A DNA stretch of 6,999 nucleotides from Caulobacteraceae bacterium (GTDB lineage Bacteria; Pseudomonadota; Alphaproteobacteria; Caulobacterales; Caulobacteraceae): NCBI GenBank assembly GCA_947456005.1, contig CANGRP010000138.1, forward strand, positions 1 through 6,999, written 5' to 3'. Each line of letters begins with the position of its first letter. Within the stretch, counting starts at the first letter, position 1. The notes beneath the pieces were generated by a model. It did not search any database. It was not told the origin of the DNA and worked only from the letters and a program-made list of their open reading frames with translations. The translations under genes and the position numbers were made by a program. This document shows, in pieces, positions 1-5,593 of the stretch.

Positions 1-27
1 CCCTGATGGGGAGGAATGACTCACCAA

Positions 28-76
28 TTGCTCCCCCAAGGGGGAGCTGTCGGCGAAGCCGACTGAGGGGGTCAAC
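28..76. repeat. Repeat block copy 1 with two perfect hairpins
   Basis: This 49-bp block starts TTGCTCCCCC and ends GGGGGTCAAC. It contains a 7-bp stem, CTCCCCC (31-37) with GGGGGAG (40-46), and a second 6-bp stem, GTCGGC (49-54) with GCCGAC (58-63), closed by a GAA triloop. Copy 2 at 150-198 has the same length and the same start and end. Confidence 0.75.
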
Positions 77-149
77 GGCGCTTCAGCAGACCCCCTCCGT
101 CCCGCTGCGCGGTCCACCTCCCCCTGATGGGGAGGAATTAGGGAGTCCA

Positions 150-198
150 TTGCTCCCCCGAGGCGGAGCTCCGACCGAAGGTCGGTGACGGGGTCAAC
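150..198. repeat. Repeat block copy 2, diverged but with a compensated hairpin
   Basis: This 49-bp block is homologous to 28-76. The first stem is weakened to GCTCC (152-156) with GGAGC (165-169). The second hairpin has different bases from copy 1 but is still perfectly paired: CCGACC (171-176), GAA loop (177-179), GGTCGG (180-185). Both arms changed together, so the pairing rather than the sequence appears to be kept. The block ends seven bases before the sulfotransferase stop codon on the minus strand. Confidence 0.7.
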
Positions 199-204
199 GA
201 CGGC

Positions 205-936
205 TCATCTGACCCAGGTGATGCCCGTCAGGGCCTTCAGGCGGGCCTGGTCGGGGGCGTAGACGCGCTGAAGGAAGGCGGCGTCTTCGGGCGGGATGGG
301 GGCGGGCTCGCCGACGTGCACCCGGCGGGGTTGGACCGGCGGCGGCGGCGGGGTTCCGGCGAAGGCGGACAGGCGGGCCAGGAGGGCGGCGGGGTCGGCG
401 TCGAGGTCCTCGGCCCGGGCGATGAGGACGTCTGCGGGATCGAACAGGGCGTAGAGGCGCTCAACCTGCTCGCCATAGAAGCCGCGCTCGACATAGGAGA
501 ACTCGCGATGATGGCCGAAGGGCTTGGCCTCGAAGAGGCGTTGGCGACCGCGGCGGATGCACCAGGAGAAGGGCTCGCTCTCCGCACCCCGGGCGGTCTC
601 CATGCGCCAGTGGGACCAGGCCCGCTCCACGGGATCGCGCAGGAGGAGGACAAGGCGCACGCCCGGGCAGGCGACGGCGATCCGTTCCAGGGCGCCGGGC
701 CAGTAGATGTAGATGGGGGTGGCCTCGACGCGCACGCCGGGCCGGTCGGGGAAGTGGGCGGCGTAGGCGGACAGGTCGGGCGTGGGGGCGGCCGGGTCCT
801 CGAGATCGAAGAAGTGGACCTCCTTGACGTCGGACCGGACGAAGGCGGGGTCATCGCCGAGATAATCGAACAAGGCGGTGGTGCCGGCCTTCTGGGCGCC
901 GATGATGATGAGGTCGACAGGCCGTTCAGGCTTCAT
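205..936 (-). CDS. PAPS-dependent sulfotransferase (heparan-sulfate/NDST-like sulfotransferase domain)
   Basis: Predicted cytoplasmic enzyme of 243 aa that transfers sulfate from PAPS to an acceptor, probably a carbohydrate. Both cofactor sites of the family are visible. The N-terminal 5'-phosphosulfate loop reads GAQKAGTTAL (residues 13-22, with K16), after a short hydrophobic strand. The 3'-phosphate site reads RDPVERAWSHWR (100-111, with R100 and S108). KEVHFF (38-43) is the conserved motif after the first helix. There is no signal peptide or membrane segment. The C-terminal half has a proline run (PPPPP, around residue 195), and the protein ends GITWVR. The length is near the short end for the family. 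The ATG at 936 is chosen because the PAPS loop begins 12 residues later, as is usual; no clear ribosome-binding site precedes it. It is transcribed divergently from the CDP-sugar operon, so a link to the same glycan is plausible but unproven. The acceptor cannot be told from sequence. Confidence 0.88.
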   Translation of the reverse strand: MKPERPVDLIIIGAQKAGTTALFDYLGDDPAFVRSDVKEVHFFDLEDPAAPTPDLSAYAAHFPDRPGVRVEATPIYIYWPGALERIAVACPGVRLVLLLRDPVERAWSHWRMETARGAESEPFSWCIRRGRQRLFEAKPFGHHREFSYVERGFYGEQVERLYALFDPADVLIARAEDLDADPAALLARLSAFAGTPPPPPVQPRRVHVGEPAPIPPEDAAFLQRVYAPDQARLKALTGITWVR

Positions 937-1031
937 CGACGCACGCGTTCGGGCTAAGAGGGGGCGCGCGCAGGCGGCGCGACAGAGGGATGCAGAGCGT
1001 CTTGACCCAATCCGACAGTCCCGCGGCGGGG
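937..1031. promoter_or_regulatory. Divergent spacer between the sulfotransferase gene and the CDP-sugar operon
   Basis: This is the only non-coding gap between two divergent transcription units: 95 bp if rfbF starts at 1032, 53 bp if it starts at 990. Promoters for both directions are expected here or inside the flanking 5' ends. I see no convincing -35/-10 pair and no operator palindrome. The call rests on gene arrangement only. Confidence 0.3.
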
Positions 1032-1805
1032 ATGAAGGCGGTGATCCTGGCCGGCGGCCTGGGCACTCGGATCTCCGAGGAAAGCCACCTGCGGCCCAAG
1101 CCCATGATCGAGATCGGCGGCCGGCCGATCCTCTGGCATATCATGAAGCTGTACTCCCACTTCGGGGTCCGGGATTTCATCATCTGCCTCGGCTACCGGG
1201 GCTATATGATCAAGGAGTATTTCGCCAACTACGTCCTGCACAACGCCGACCTGACGGTGGACCTGGCCAAGGGCGCGGTGGAGTACCACGCCACCCACCA
1301 CGAGCCCTGGCGGGTGACCCTGGTCGACACCGGGGCCGAGACCATGACCGGCGGCCGGCTGAGGCGGGTAGCGAGCTATCTGGAGCCGGGCCAGCCCTTC
1401 TTCTTCACCTATGGCGATGGCGTGGCGGATGTGGACATCGGCGCCCTGGCGGCCTTCCACAGGTCGCATGGCCGGCAAGCGACGGTGACGGCGGTCTCGC
1501 CCCCCGGGCGGTACGGGGCGCTCGATATCGACGACGGGTCCGTGCGGCGGTTCGTGGAGAAGCCTCCGGGCGACGAGGGCCTGATCAATGGCGGCTTCTT
1601 CGTCCTCCAGCCCGAGGTGGTGAGCCGGATTTCCGGCGACCCCATGCCCTGGGAGTCCGAGCCTCTTCAGGGCCTGGCGGCTGACGGCCAGCTGATGGCC
1701 TTTCCCCATGCGGGCTTCTGGACCGGCATGGACACCCTGCGCGACAAGAACAACCTCGAGGCCCTGTGGGCGTCGGGCCAGGCGCCCTGGAAGCTGTGGT
1801 CCTGA
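1032..1805 (+). CDS. rfbF: Glucose-1-phosphate cytidylyltransferase
   Basis: Makes CDP-glucose and pyrophosphate from CTP and glucose-1-phosphate, the committed step of CDP-6-deoxysugar pathways; cytoplasmic. The protein matches RfbF closely along its length. The nucleotide-binding signature is GGLGTR (8-13) followed by RPKPM (21-25, K23). The metal-binding aspartate is in YGDGVADVD (D129). EKPPGD and INGGFF form the sugar-phosphate side, and GFWTGMDTLRDK (D234) and the APWKLW tail are family hallmarks. Starting at the ATG at 1032 gives 257 aa, the length I recall for Salmonella RfbF, with the product beginning MKAVILAGG. An in-frame ATG at 990 would add 14 unconserved residues and cannot be excluded, as neither start has a well-spaced Shine-Dalgarno. 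First gene of a five-gene operon; its end overlaps rfbG by up to 40 bp, indicating translational coupling. Confidence 0.95.
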   Translation: MKAVILAGGLGTRISEESHLRPKPMIEIGGRPILWHIMKLYSHFGVRDFIICLGYRGYMIKEYFANYVLHNADLTVDLAKGAVEYHATHHEPWRVTLVDTGAETMTGGRLRRVASYLEPGQPFFFTYGDGVADVDIGALAAFHRSHGRQATVTAVSPPGRYGALDIDDGSVRRFVEKPPGDEGLINGGFFVLQPEVVSRISGDPMPWESEPLQGLAADGQLMAFPHAGFWTGMDTLRDKNNLEALWASGQAPWKLWS

Positions 1806-2863
1806 CCCGTCCTGACTCCGCCTTCTGGGCCGGCAAGCGGGTCCTCCTGACCGGTCACACCGGCTTCAAGGGCGGCTGGACGGCCATCTGGCTCGCTGCG
1901 ATGGGGGCGAAGGTCACAGGGCTGGCCCTGGCGCCGGACCAGGACCCGGCCCTGTTCGACCTGGCGGGCGTCGGCGGACTGGTCGATTCGCGGATCGCCG
2001 ACCTGCGCGACGCCGCAGAGGTGACCCAGACCCTGATGGCCGGGGAGTTCGACCTGGTCCTGCACACGGCCGCCCAGCCCATCGTGCGCACCGCCATTGC
2101 CGATCCCGTCGCCACCTTCGCCGCGAACATCATGGGCACGGCCCACCTCTTGCAGGCCCTCCGCGACCGGCCCGCGCTGGCCGCCGTGCTGGTGGTGACC
2201 TCGGACAAGGTTTACGCCAACGCCGAGACCGGCCGGGCCTTCGCCGAAGGCGACGCTCTGGGCGGCAAGGACCCCTACTCGGCCTCCAAGGCGGCGACGG
2301 AGATCATCACCGCCTCCATGGCGCGCAGCTACTTCGATCTGGCCGGCGTGCCTGTCGCGACGGCCCGGGGCGGAAATGTCATCGGCGGTGGCGACTTCTC
2401 CCGTGATCGGATCGTGTCCGACATCGTCCGGGCCGCGGCGGCGGACGAGGCGGTCGTCCTGCGCCATCCCGAGGCCACGCGCCCCTGGCAGCACGTGCTG
2501 GACTGCGCGGCGGGCTATCTTGTCTATCTCGAGCGGTTGGCCAAGGACCCGGCGACGCCCCGGGCCCTGAACTTTGGCCCGGCGCCGGGCGGGGCCGAGG
2601 TGACGGTGGGCGAGCTGGCCAGCCGGGCGACGGCGGCGCTTGGGGGGCGGCCCTGGCGGCATGAGCCCGACCCCGCCTCTCTGGAGGCCAAGGCCCTGGG
2701 CATCGACGCGGGGCTGACCCGGAAGGTGCTGGGCTTCGAGAGCCGGCTGGCCGCGCCCGAGGCGATCGACTGGAGCATGGAGTGGTATCGCCGGCAGGCG
2801 GCCGGAGAGCCCGCCCTGGCCCTGTGCCGCGAGCAGATCGCGCGCTATGAGGCCCTGCCATGA
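1766..2863 (+). CDS. rfbG: CDP-glucose 4,6-dehydratase
   Basis: Converts CDP-D-glucose to CDP-4-keto-6-deoxy-D-glucose using tightly bound NAD(+), by oxidation at C4, water loss across C5-C6 and reduction at C6. It is an extended short-chain dehydrogenase. The Rossmann loop is TGHTGFKG (29-36), the form typical of RfbG. HTAAQP (100-105) and the active-site TSDK (145-148) are present, and the catalytic pair is Y171-x3-K175 in DPYSASK. GGNVIGGGD and RPWQHVLD are strong RfbG hallmarks. Length is 365 aa from the GTG at 1766, which has GAGG four bases upstream; a GTG at 1796 would give 355 aa, closer to the roughly 359 aa of Salmonella RfbG, so the first ten residues are uncertain. It overlaps rfbF at its start and shares ATGA (2860-2863) with the methyltransferase gene. 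No RfbH-type PLP dehydrase follows, so its product is probably not committed to a 3,6-dideoxyhexose. Confidence 0.95.
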   Translation: MGVGPGALEAVVLTRPDSAFWAGKRVLLTGHTGFKGGWTAIWLAAMGAKVTGLALAPDQDPALFDLAGVGGLVDSRIADLRDAAEVTQTLMAGEFDLVLHTAAQPIVRTAIADPVATFAANIMGTAHLLQALRDRPALAAVLVVTSDKVYANAETGRAFAEGDALGGKDPYSASKAATEIITASMARSYFDLAGVPVATARGGNVIGGGDFSRDRIVSDIVRAAAADEAVVLRHPEATRPWQHVLDCAAGYLVYLERLAKDPATPRALNFGPAPGGAEVTVGELASRATAALGGRPWRHEPDPASLEAKALGIDAGLTRKVLGFESRLAAPEAIDWSMEWYRRQAAGEPALALCREQIARYEALP

Positions 2864-4098
2864 CCTCTCCCACCTGCCGATTCTGCCGCACGCCCCTGAC
2901 CCAGGACTTCCTGGACCTGGGCCTCCAGCCCTTGGCCAACGCCTACCTGACGCCCGAACAGCTGGCGGCGGGGACAGAGAAGACCTATCCCCTGCGCACC
3001 CGGGTGTGCGGGTCCTGCTTCCTGGTCCAGGCGGACGATCCCGTGCCCGCGGGCGAGATCTTCGACGACGGCTACGCCTATTTCTCGTCCTACTCCGAAA
3101 GCTGGGTGGCCCACGCCAAGGCCTACGCCGGGGCCATGGCGAAGCGGTTCGGCCTGGGGTCGGGCTCGCGGGTCATCGAGGTGGCCAGCAATGACGGCTA
3201 CCTGCTGCAGCACTTCGTCGCCATGGGCGTGCCGGTGCTGGGCATCGAGCCCACGGCCAACACGGCGGCGGCGGCGCGCGACCGCGGGGTTCCCACCGAG
3301 GTGGTCTTCTTCCACGAGGCGACAGGCAAGGAACTGGCCGCCCGAGGCCTGACCGCCGACCTCATGGCCGCCAACAACGTGTTGGCTCACGTGCCGGACA
3401 TCGGCGACTTCGTCGGCGGCTTCCAGCACGTGCTGAAGCCGCAGGGCGTCCTGACCTTCGAGTTCCCGCACCTGTTGAACCTGATCGAACAGGTGCAGTT
3501 CGACACCATCTACCACGAGCACTTCTCCTACCTGTCCCTGCTGGCGGTGGAGAACGTCCTGAAGGCCAGGGGGATGCGTCCCTTTGACGTGGAGCTCCTG
3601 CCCACACATGGCGGGTCGCTGCGGCTGTTCTGCTGCCGGGCGGACGCTTCCCACACCGAGACCGAGGCCCTGAAGGCCCTGCGGGCCCGGGAAGCGGCGG
3701 CGGGCCTTGACCGGCTGGAGACCTACGGCGGCTTCACGGCGCGGGTCGAGGCGGTGCGGGCGGCCTTCCTGGCCTATCTTGCCGAAGCGAAGGCGGCGGG
3801 CCGCAAGGTCGCGGCCTATGGCGCGGCGGCCAAGGGCAACACCTTCCTCAATTTCGCCGGCGTCGGCGCTGCGGATCTCGTCGCCTGCTTCGACGCCAAC
3901 CCGCACAAGCAGGGACGTTTCCTGCCCGGGAGCCACATCCCGATCCTCGCGCCGGACCAGATCGACGCCGTGCGGCCGGACGACCTCCTGATCCTGCCCT
4001 GGAACCTGCGCGAGGAGATCATGGCCCAGACGGCGCGGATCCGCGCCTGGGGCGGCCGCTTCGTGACCGCCTCGCCCGAGCCGCGGATCTGGGACTGA
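2860..4098 (+). CDS. SAM-dependent nucleotide-sugar 3-C-methyltransferase (TylC3/TcaB9 family)
   Basis: Predicted to add a methyl group from SAM to C3 of a 4-keto-6-deoxy nucleotide sugar; 412 aa, the usual size for this three-domain family. The N-terminal zinc-binding domain shows two cysteine pairs, C6-x2-C9 and C50-x2-C53. The middle Rossmann domain has SAM motif I as EVASNDGYL (107-115). The catalytic segment YHEHFSY (218-224) corresponds to the Tyr and His proposed to act in TcaB9. The C-terminal domain, found only in sugar C-methyltransferases, carries AAYGAAAKGNT (318-328). The ATG at 2860 has GAGG seven bases upstream. It overlaps rfbG by ATGA and the epimerase gene by one base (TGATG), so coupling is tight. 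In its context the substrate should be CDP-4-keto-6-deoxyglucose; family relatives use dTDP-sugars, so the CDP assignment is inferred from rfbF/rfbG. C3 regiochemistry is known for TylC3-type relatives and not visible in the sequence. Confidence 0.88.
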   Translation: MTSPTCRFCRTPLTQDFLDLGLQPLANAYLTPEQLAAGTEKTYPLRTRVCGSCFLVQADDPVPAGEIFDDGYAYFSSYSESWVAHAKAYAGAMAKRFGLGSGSRVIEVASNDGYLLQHFVAMGVPVLGIEPTANTAAAARDRGVPTEVVFFHEATGKELAARGLTADLMAANNVLAHVPDIGDFVGGFQHVLKPQGVLTFEFPHLLNLIEQVQFDTIYHEHFSYLSLLAVENVLKARGMRPFDVELLPTHGGSLRLFCCRADASHTETEALKALRAREAAAGLDRLETYGGFTARVEAVRAAFLAYLAEAKAAGRKVAAYGAAAKGNTFLNFAGVGAADLVACFDANPHKQGRFLPGSHIPILAPDQIDAVRPDDLLILPWNLREEIMAQTARIRAWGGRFVTASPEPRIWD

Positions 4099-4631
4099 TG
4101 CGCTTTACGCCCACGCCCATCGCCGGCGCCGTGGTGGTGGACATCGACCCCGTCCAGGACGAGCGGGGGGCCTTCGCCCGGTTGTTTTGCCCGCGGGCCT
4201 TCGCCGCCGCCGGCCATCCCTTCTCGCCGGCCCAGACCAGCCTGTCGCGGAACACCGCCGCCTTCACCCTTCGGGGCATGCACTTCCAGGCCGCGCCCTT
4301 CGACGAGGGCAAGCTGGTGCGTGTGGCGCGTGGACGAATCTTCGACGTCGCCGTGGACCTGCGGCCGCAAAGCCCGACCTTCCGCCAGTGGACCGGGGTG
4401 GAGCTGAGCGCTGACAGCGGCCGGGCCTTCCTGATCGGCCGGGGCCTCGCCCACGGTTTCCTGACCCTGGAGGCCGACACTGACGTCCTCTACGAGATCG
4501 ACCGCTACTTCGAGCCCGGGAAGGGCGACGGCGTGCGGTGGAATGACCCGGCCTTCGGCATCGACTGGCCGGCCAAGCCCCGGGTGATGTCGGACCGCGA
4601 CGCCGCCTGGCCGGACTTCAGCCCCGCCTGA
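4098..4631 (+). CDS. RmlC-type sugar-nucleotide epimerase (probably a 5-epimerase here)
   Basis: A 177-aa cupin of the dTDP-4-dehydrorhamnose 3,5-epimerase family, full length. Key residues are intact: the base histidine in RGMHFQ (H62), the partner aspartate region DVAVDLRP (83-90), GLAHGF (116-121), and the acid tyrosine in LYEIDRYF (Y132, matching the RmlC Tyr in the usual LYK). The usual RmlC ending of the cupin, with RWNDPAFGIDWP, is also present. Family members remove the proton next to the C4 ketone and return it on the opposite face. If C3 has already been C-methylated it carries no hydrogen, so only C5 can be epimerised, turning the D-sugar into an L-sugar. The automatic name 'dTDP-4-dehydrorhamnose 3,5-epimerase' would mislead, because the operon makes a CDP-sugar and has no rmlA or rmlB. 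Starts in the stop codon of the methyltransferase (TGATG); two bases separate it from the next gene. Confidence 0.9.
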   Translation: MRFTPTPIAGAVVVDIDPVQDERGAFARLFCPRAFAAAGHPFSPAQTSLSRNTAAFTLRGMHFQAAPFDEGKLVRVARGRIFDVAVDLRPQSPTFRQWTGVELSADSGRAFLIGRGLAHGFLTLEADTDVLYEIDRYFEPGKGDGVRWNDPAFGIDWPAKPRVMSDRDAAWPDFSPA

Positions 4632-4633
4632 CC

Positions 4634-5593
4634 ATGGCCCGGATCCTCCTAACCGGCGCCAGTTCCTTCACCGGCCTCTGGATCGCCGAGGCCCTCGCCG
4701 CGTCAGGGCATGAGGTGGTCGCCCCCCTGACCCGGGAAGCGGACGCCTATCCCGGCCTGCGCGGCGAGCGTGTCGCCCGATTGGCGGCGAGCGCGGCGCG
4801 AATCTTCGAGACCCCCCTCGACAGCGACCGGTTTCGCGACCTCGCCCGCACCGGAGGCTTCGACCTCTTCGCCCACCATGCGGCGGATATCCCCGGCTAT
4901 CGTTCGCCCGACTACGACGTGGCGGCGGGCGTGGCGCGGAACCTGGCGGGCGCCGGGGCGGCCGTTCGGGCTGCGGCCGATGGCGGCTGCCGGGCGTTGG
5001 TCTCCACGGCGACGGTCTTCGAGCCTGGAGAGGGCGGCGAGGGCCCCGACGCCCCGGCGGTGAGCCCCTACGGTGTCTCGAAAGGCCTGACCGGCCAGGC
5101 CCTGGCGGGCTTTGCCCGGGACGCGGGCCTGTCCTTCGGCCGGTTCGTCATCGCCAATCCTTTCGGCGTTCTGGAAGAGGGCCGGATGGCCTGGTCGCTC
5201 TTCCAGGCCTGGTTCCGGGGCGAGCCCGGGCGGGTCCTGACCCCGGCCTATATCCGCGACAACCAGCCGGTCCCGGACCTGGCGGCGGCCTACGCACGAC
5301 TGGCGCAGACCCTGTTGGCGGCGGCCGGACCGGTGCGGACGGACGCACGGCCCTCGGGTCTTGTGGGGACCCAGGGCGACTTCGCCCGGCGCCTTGCCGC
5401 CGAGGCGGGCCCGCGCCTGGGCCTGGCCTGCGACCTTGTCCTGAACGACCAGGTGGACTTCCCCGAGCCCCGGGCGCGGGTGAACGACGCGCCCTGCCTG
5501 CCGCCCGGTTGGACGGGAGAGGCCTTCTTTGACGCCTATTGCGCCTACTACGCCCGGCTGGCGGCCGAGGGGCGGCTCAACGGGCCGGCGTGA
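4634..5593 (+). CDS. Extended SDR, NAD(P)-dependent epimerase/reductase; probable CDP-4-keto-sugar reductase
   Basis: A 319-aa Rossmann-fold protein of the NAD-dependent epimerase/dehydratase family. The cofactor loop is TGASSFTG (7-14) right at the N-terminus. The HHAAD segment fits the strand-4 region. The active site is a Ser/Thr cluster in VSTATVF followed by Y146-x3-K150 in SPYGVSK. Residues after about 200 are variable, as expected of the substrate half. As the last gene of the operon it is best placed to reduce the C4 ketone and finish the sugar, the role TylCIV has in mycarose synthesis. That role comes from position and family only: an epimerase or other sugar reductase would look similar, and the stereochemistry at C4 cannot be read. 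The ATG at 4634 sits 2 bp past the previous stop without a visible Shine-Dalgarno, suggesting translational coupling. Its 3' end overlaps the convergent glycosyltransferase gene by 17 bp. Confidence 0.82.
   Translation: MARILLTGASSFTGLWIAEALAASGHEVVAPLTREADAYPGLRGERVARLAASAARIFETPLDSDRFRDLARTGGFDLFAHHAADIPGYRSPDYDVAAGVARNLAGAGAAVRAAADGGCRALVSTATVFEPGEGGEGPDAPAVSPYGVSKGLTGQALAGFARDAGLSFGRFVIANPFGVLEEGRMAWSLFQAWFRGEPGRVLTPAYIRDNQPVPDLAAAYARLAQTLLAAAGPVRTDARPSGLVGTQGDFARRLAAEAGPRLGLACDLVLNDQVDFPEPRARVNDAPCLPPGWTGEAFFDAYCAYYARLAAEGRLNGPA

Larger units (their letters stand above)
1..198. repeat. Tandem, hairpin-rich intergenic repeat region (about 1.7 units of 121-122 bp)
   Basis: This gene-free stretch lies downstream of the sulfotransferase stop codon. 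A 17-bp block at 1-17 recurs exactly at 122-138 (offset 121), and a 49-bp block at 28-76 recurs with divergence at 150-198 (offset 122), so the region is a truncated tandem array. Nearly all of it can fold. The 9-bp arms GAGGGGGTC (65-73) and GACCCCCTC (89-97) are exact reverse complements, and CCTCCCC (117-123) pairs with GGGGAGG (129-135). I recall similar CTCCCC/GGGGAG elements scattered between genes in Caulobacterales genomes; that is memory, not a search. It may act as a bidirectional 3'-end structure for the sulfotransferase gene, but I see no U-tract for a classical terminator. No convincing gene lies here. Confidence 0.75.

Noticed and set aside
6..188. Small plus-strand open frame (60 codons) in the left intergenic region
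   Set aside because: It runs entirely through the hairpin repeats and is Pro/Arg/Gly-rich, so it is a by-product of the repeat sequence.
28..198. Possible CRISPR-like repeats
   Set aside because: There are only two diverged 49-bp blocks, and the intervening DNA itself contains repeated and self-complementary parts. No cas gene or regular spacer pattern is present.
338..353. GGC/GGCGG run inside the sulfotransferase gene
   Set aside because: It encodes a short in-frame proline run (PPPPP) in a linker-like part of the protein. It could be slippage-prone, but the frame is intact on both sides, so there is no sign of phase variation here.
1002..1007. TTGACC as a -35 promoter box
   Set aside because: At 17 bp spacing the sequence is GC-only, with no -10-like element, and the would-be start site would fall at or after the preferred rfbF start codon.
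1667..2662. Long minus-strand open frame (331 codons) opposite rfbF/rfbG
   Set aside because: It is antisense to well-conserved dehydratase sequence, its translation is low-complexity (Gly, Arg, Pro, His) with no recognisable motif, and GC-rich genes commonly give long open antisense frames.
2845..3936. Long minus-strand open frame (363 codons) opposite the C-methyltransferase
   Set aside because: It is antisense to a gene with clear zinc, SAM and catalytic motifs; the antisense product has biased composition and no family features.
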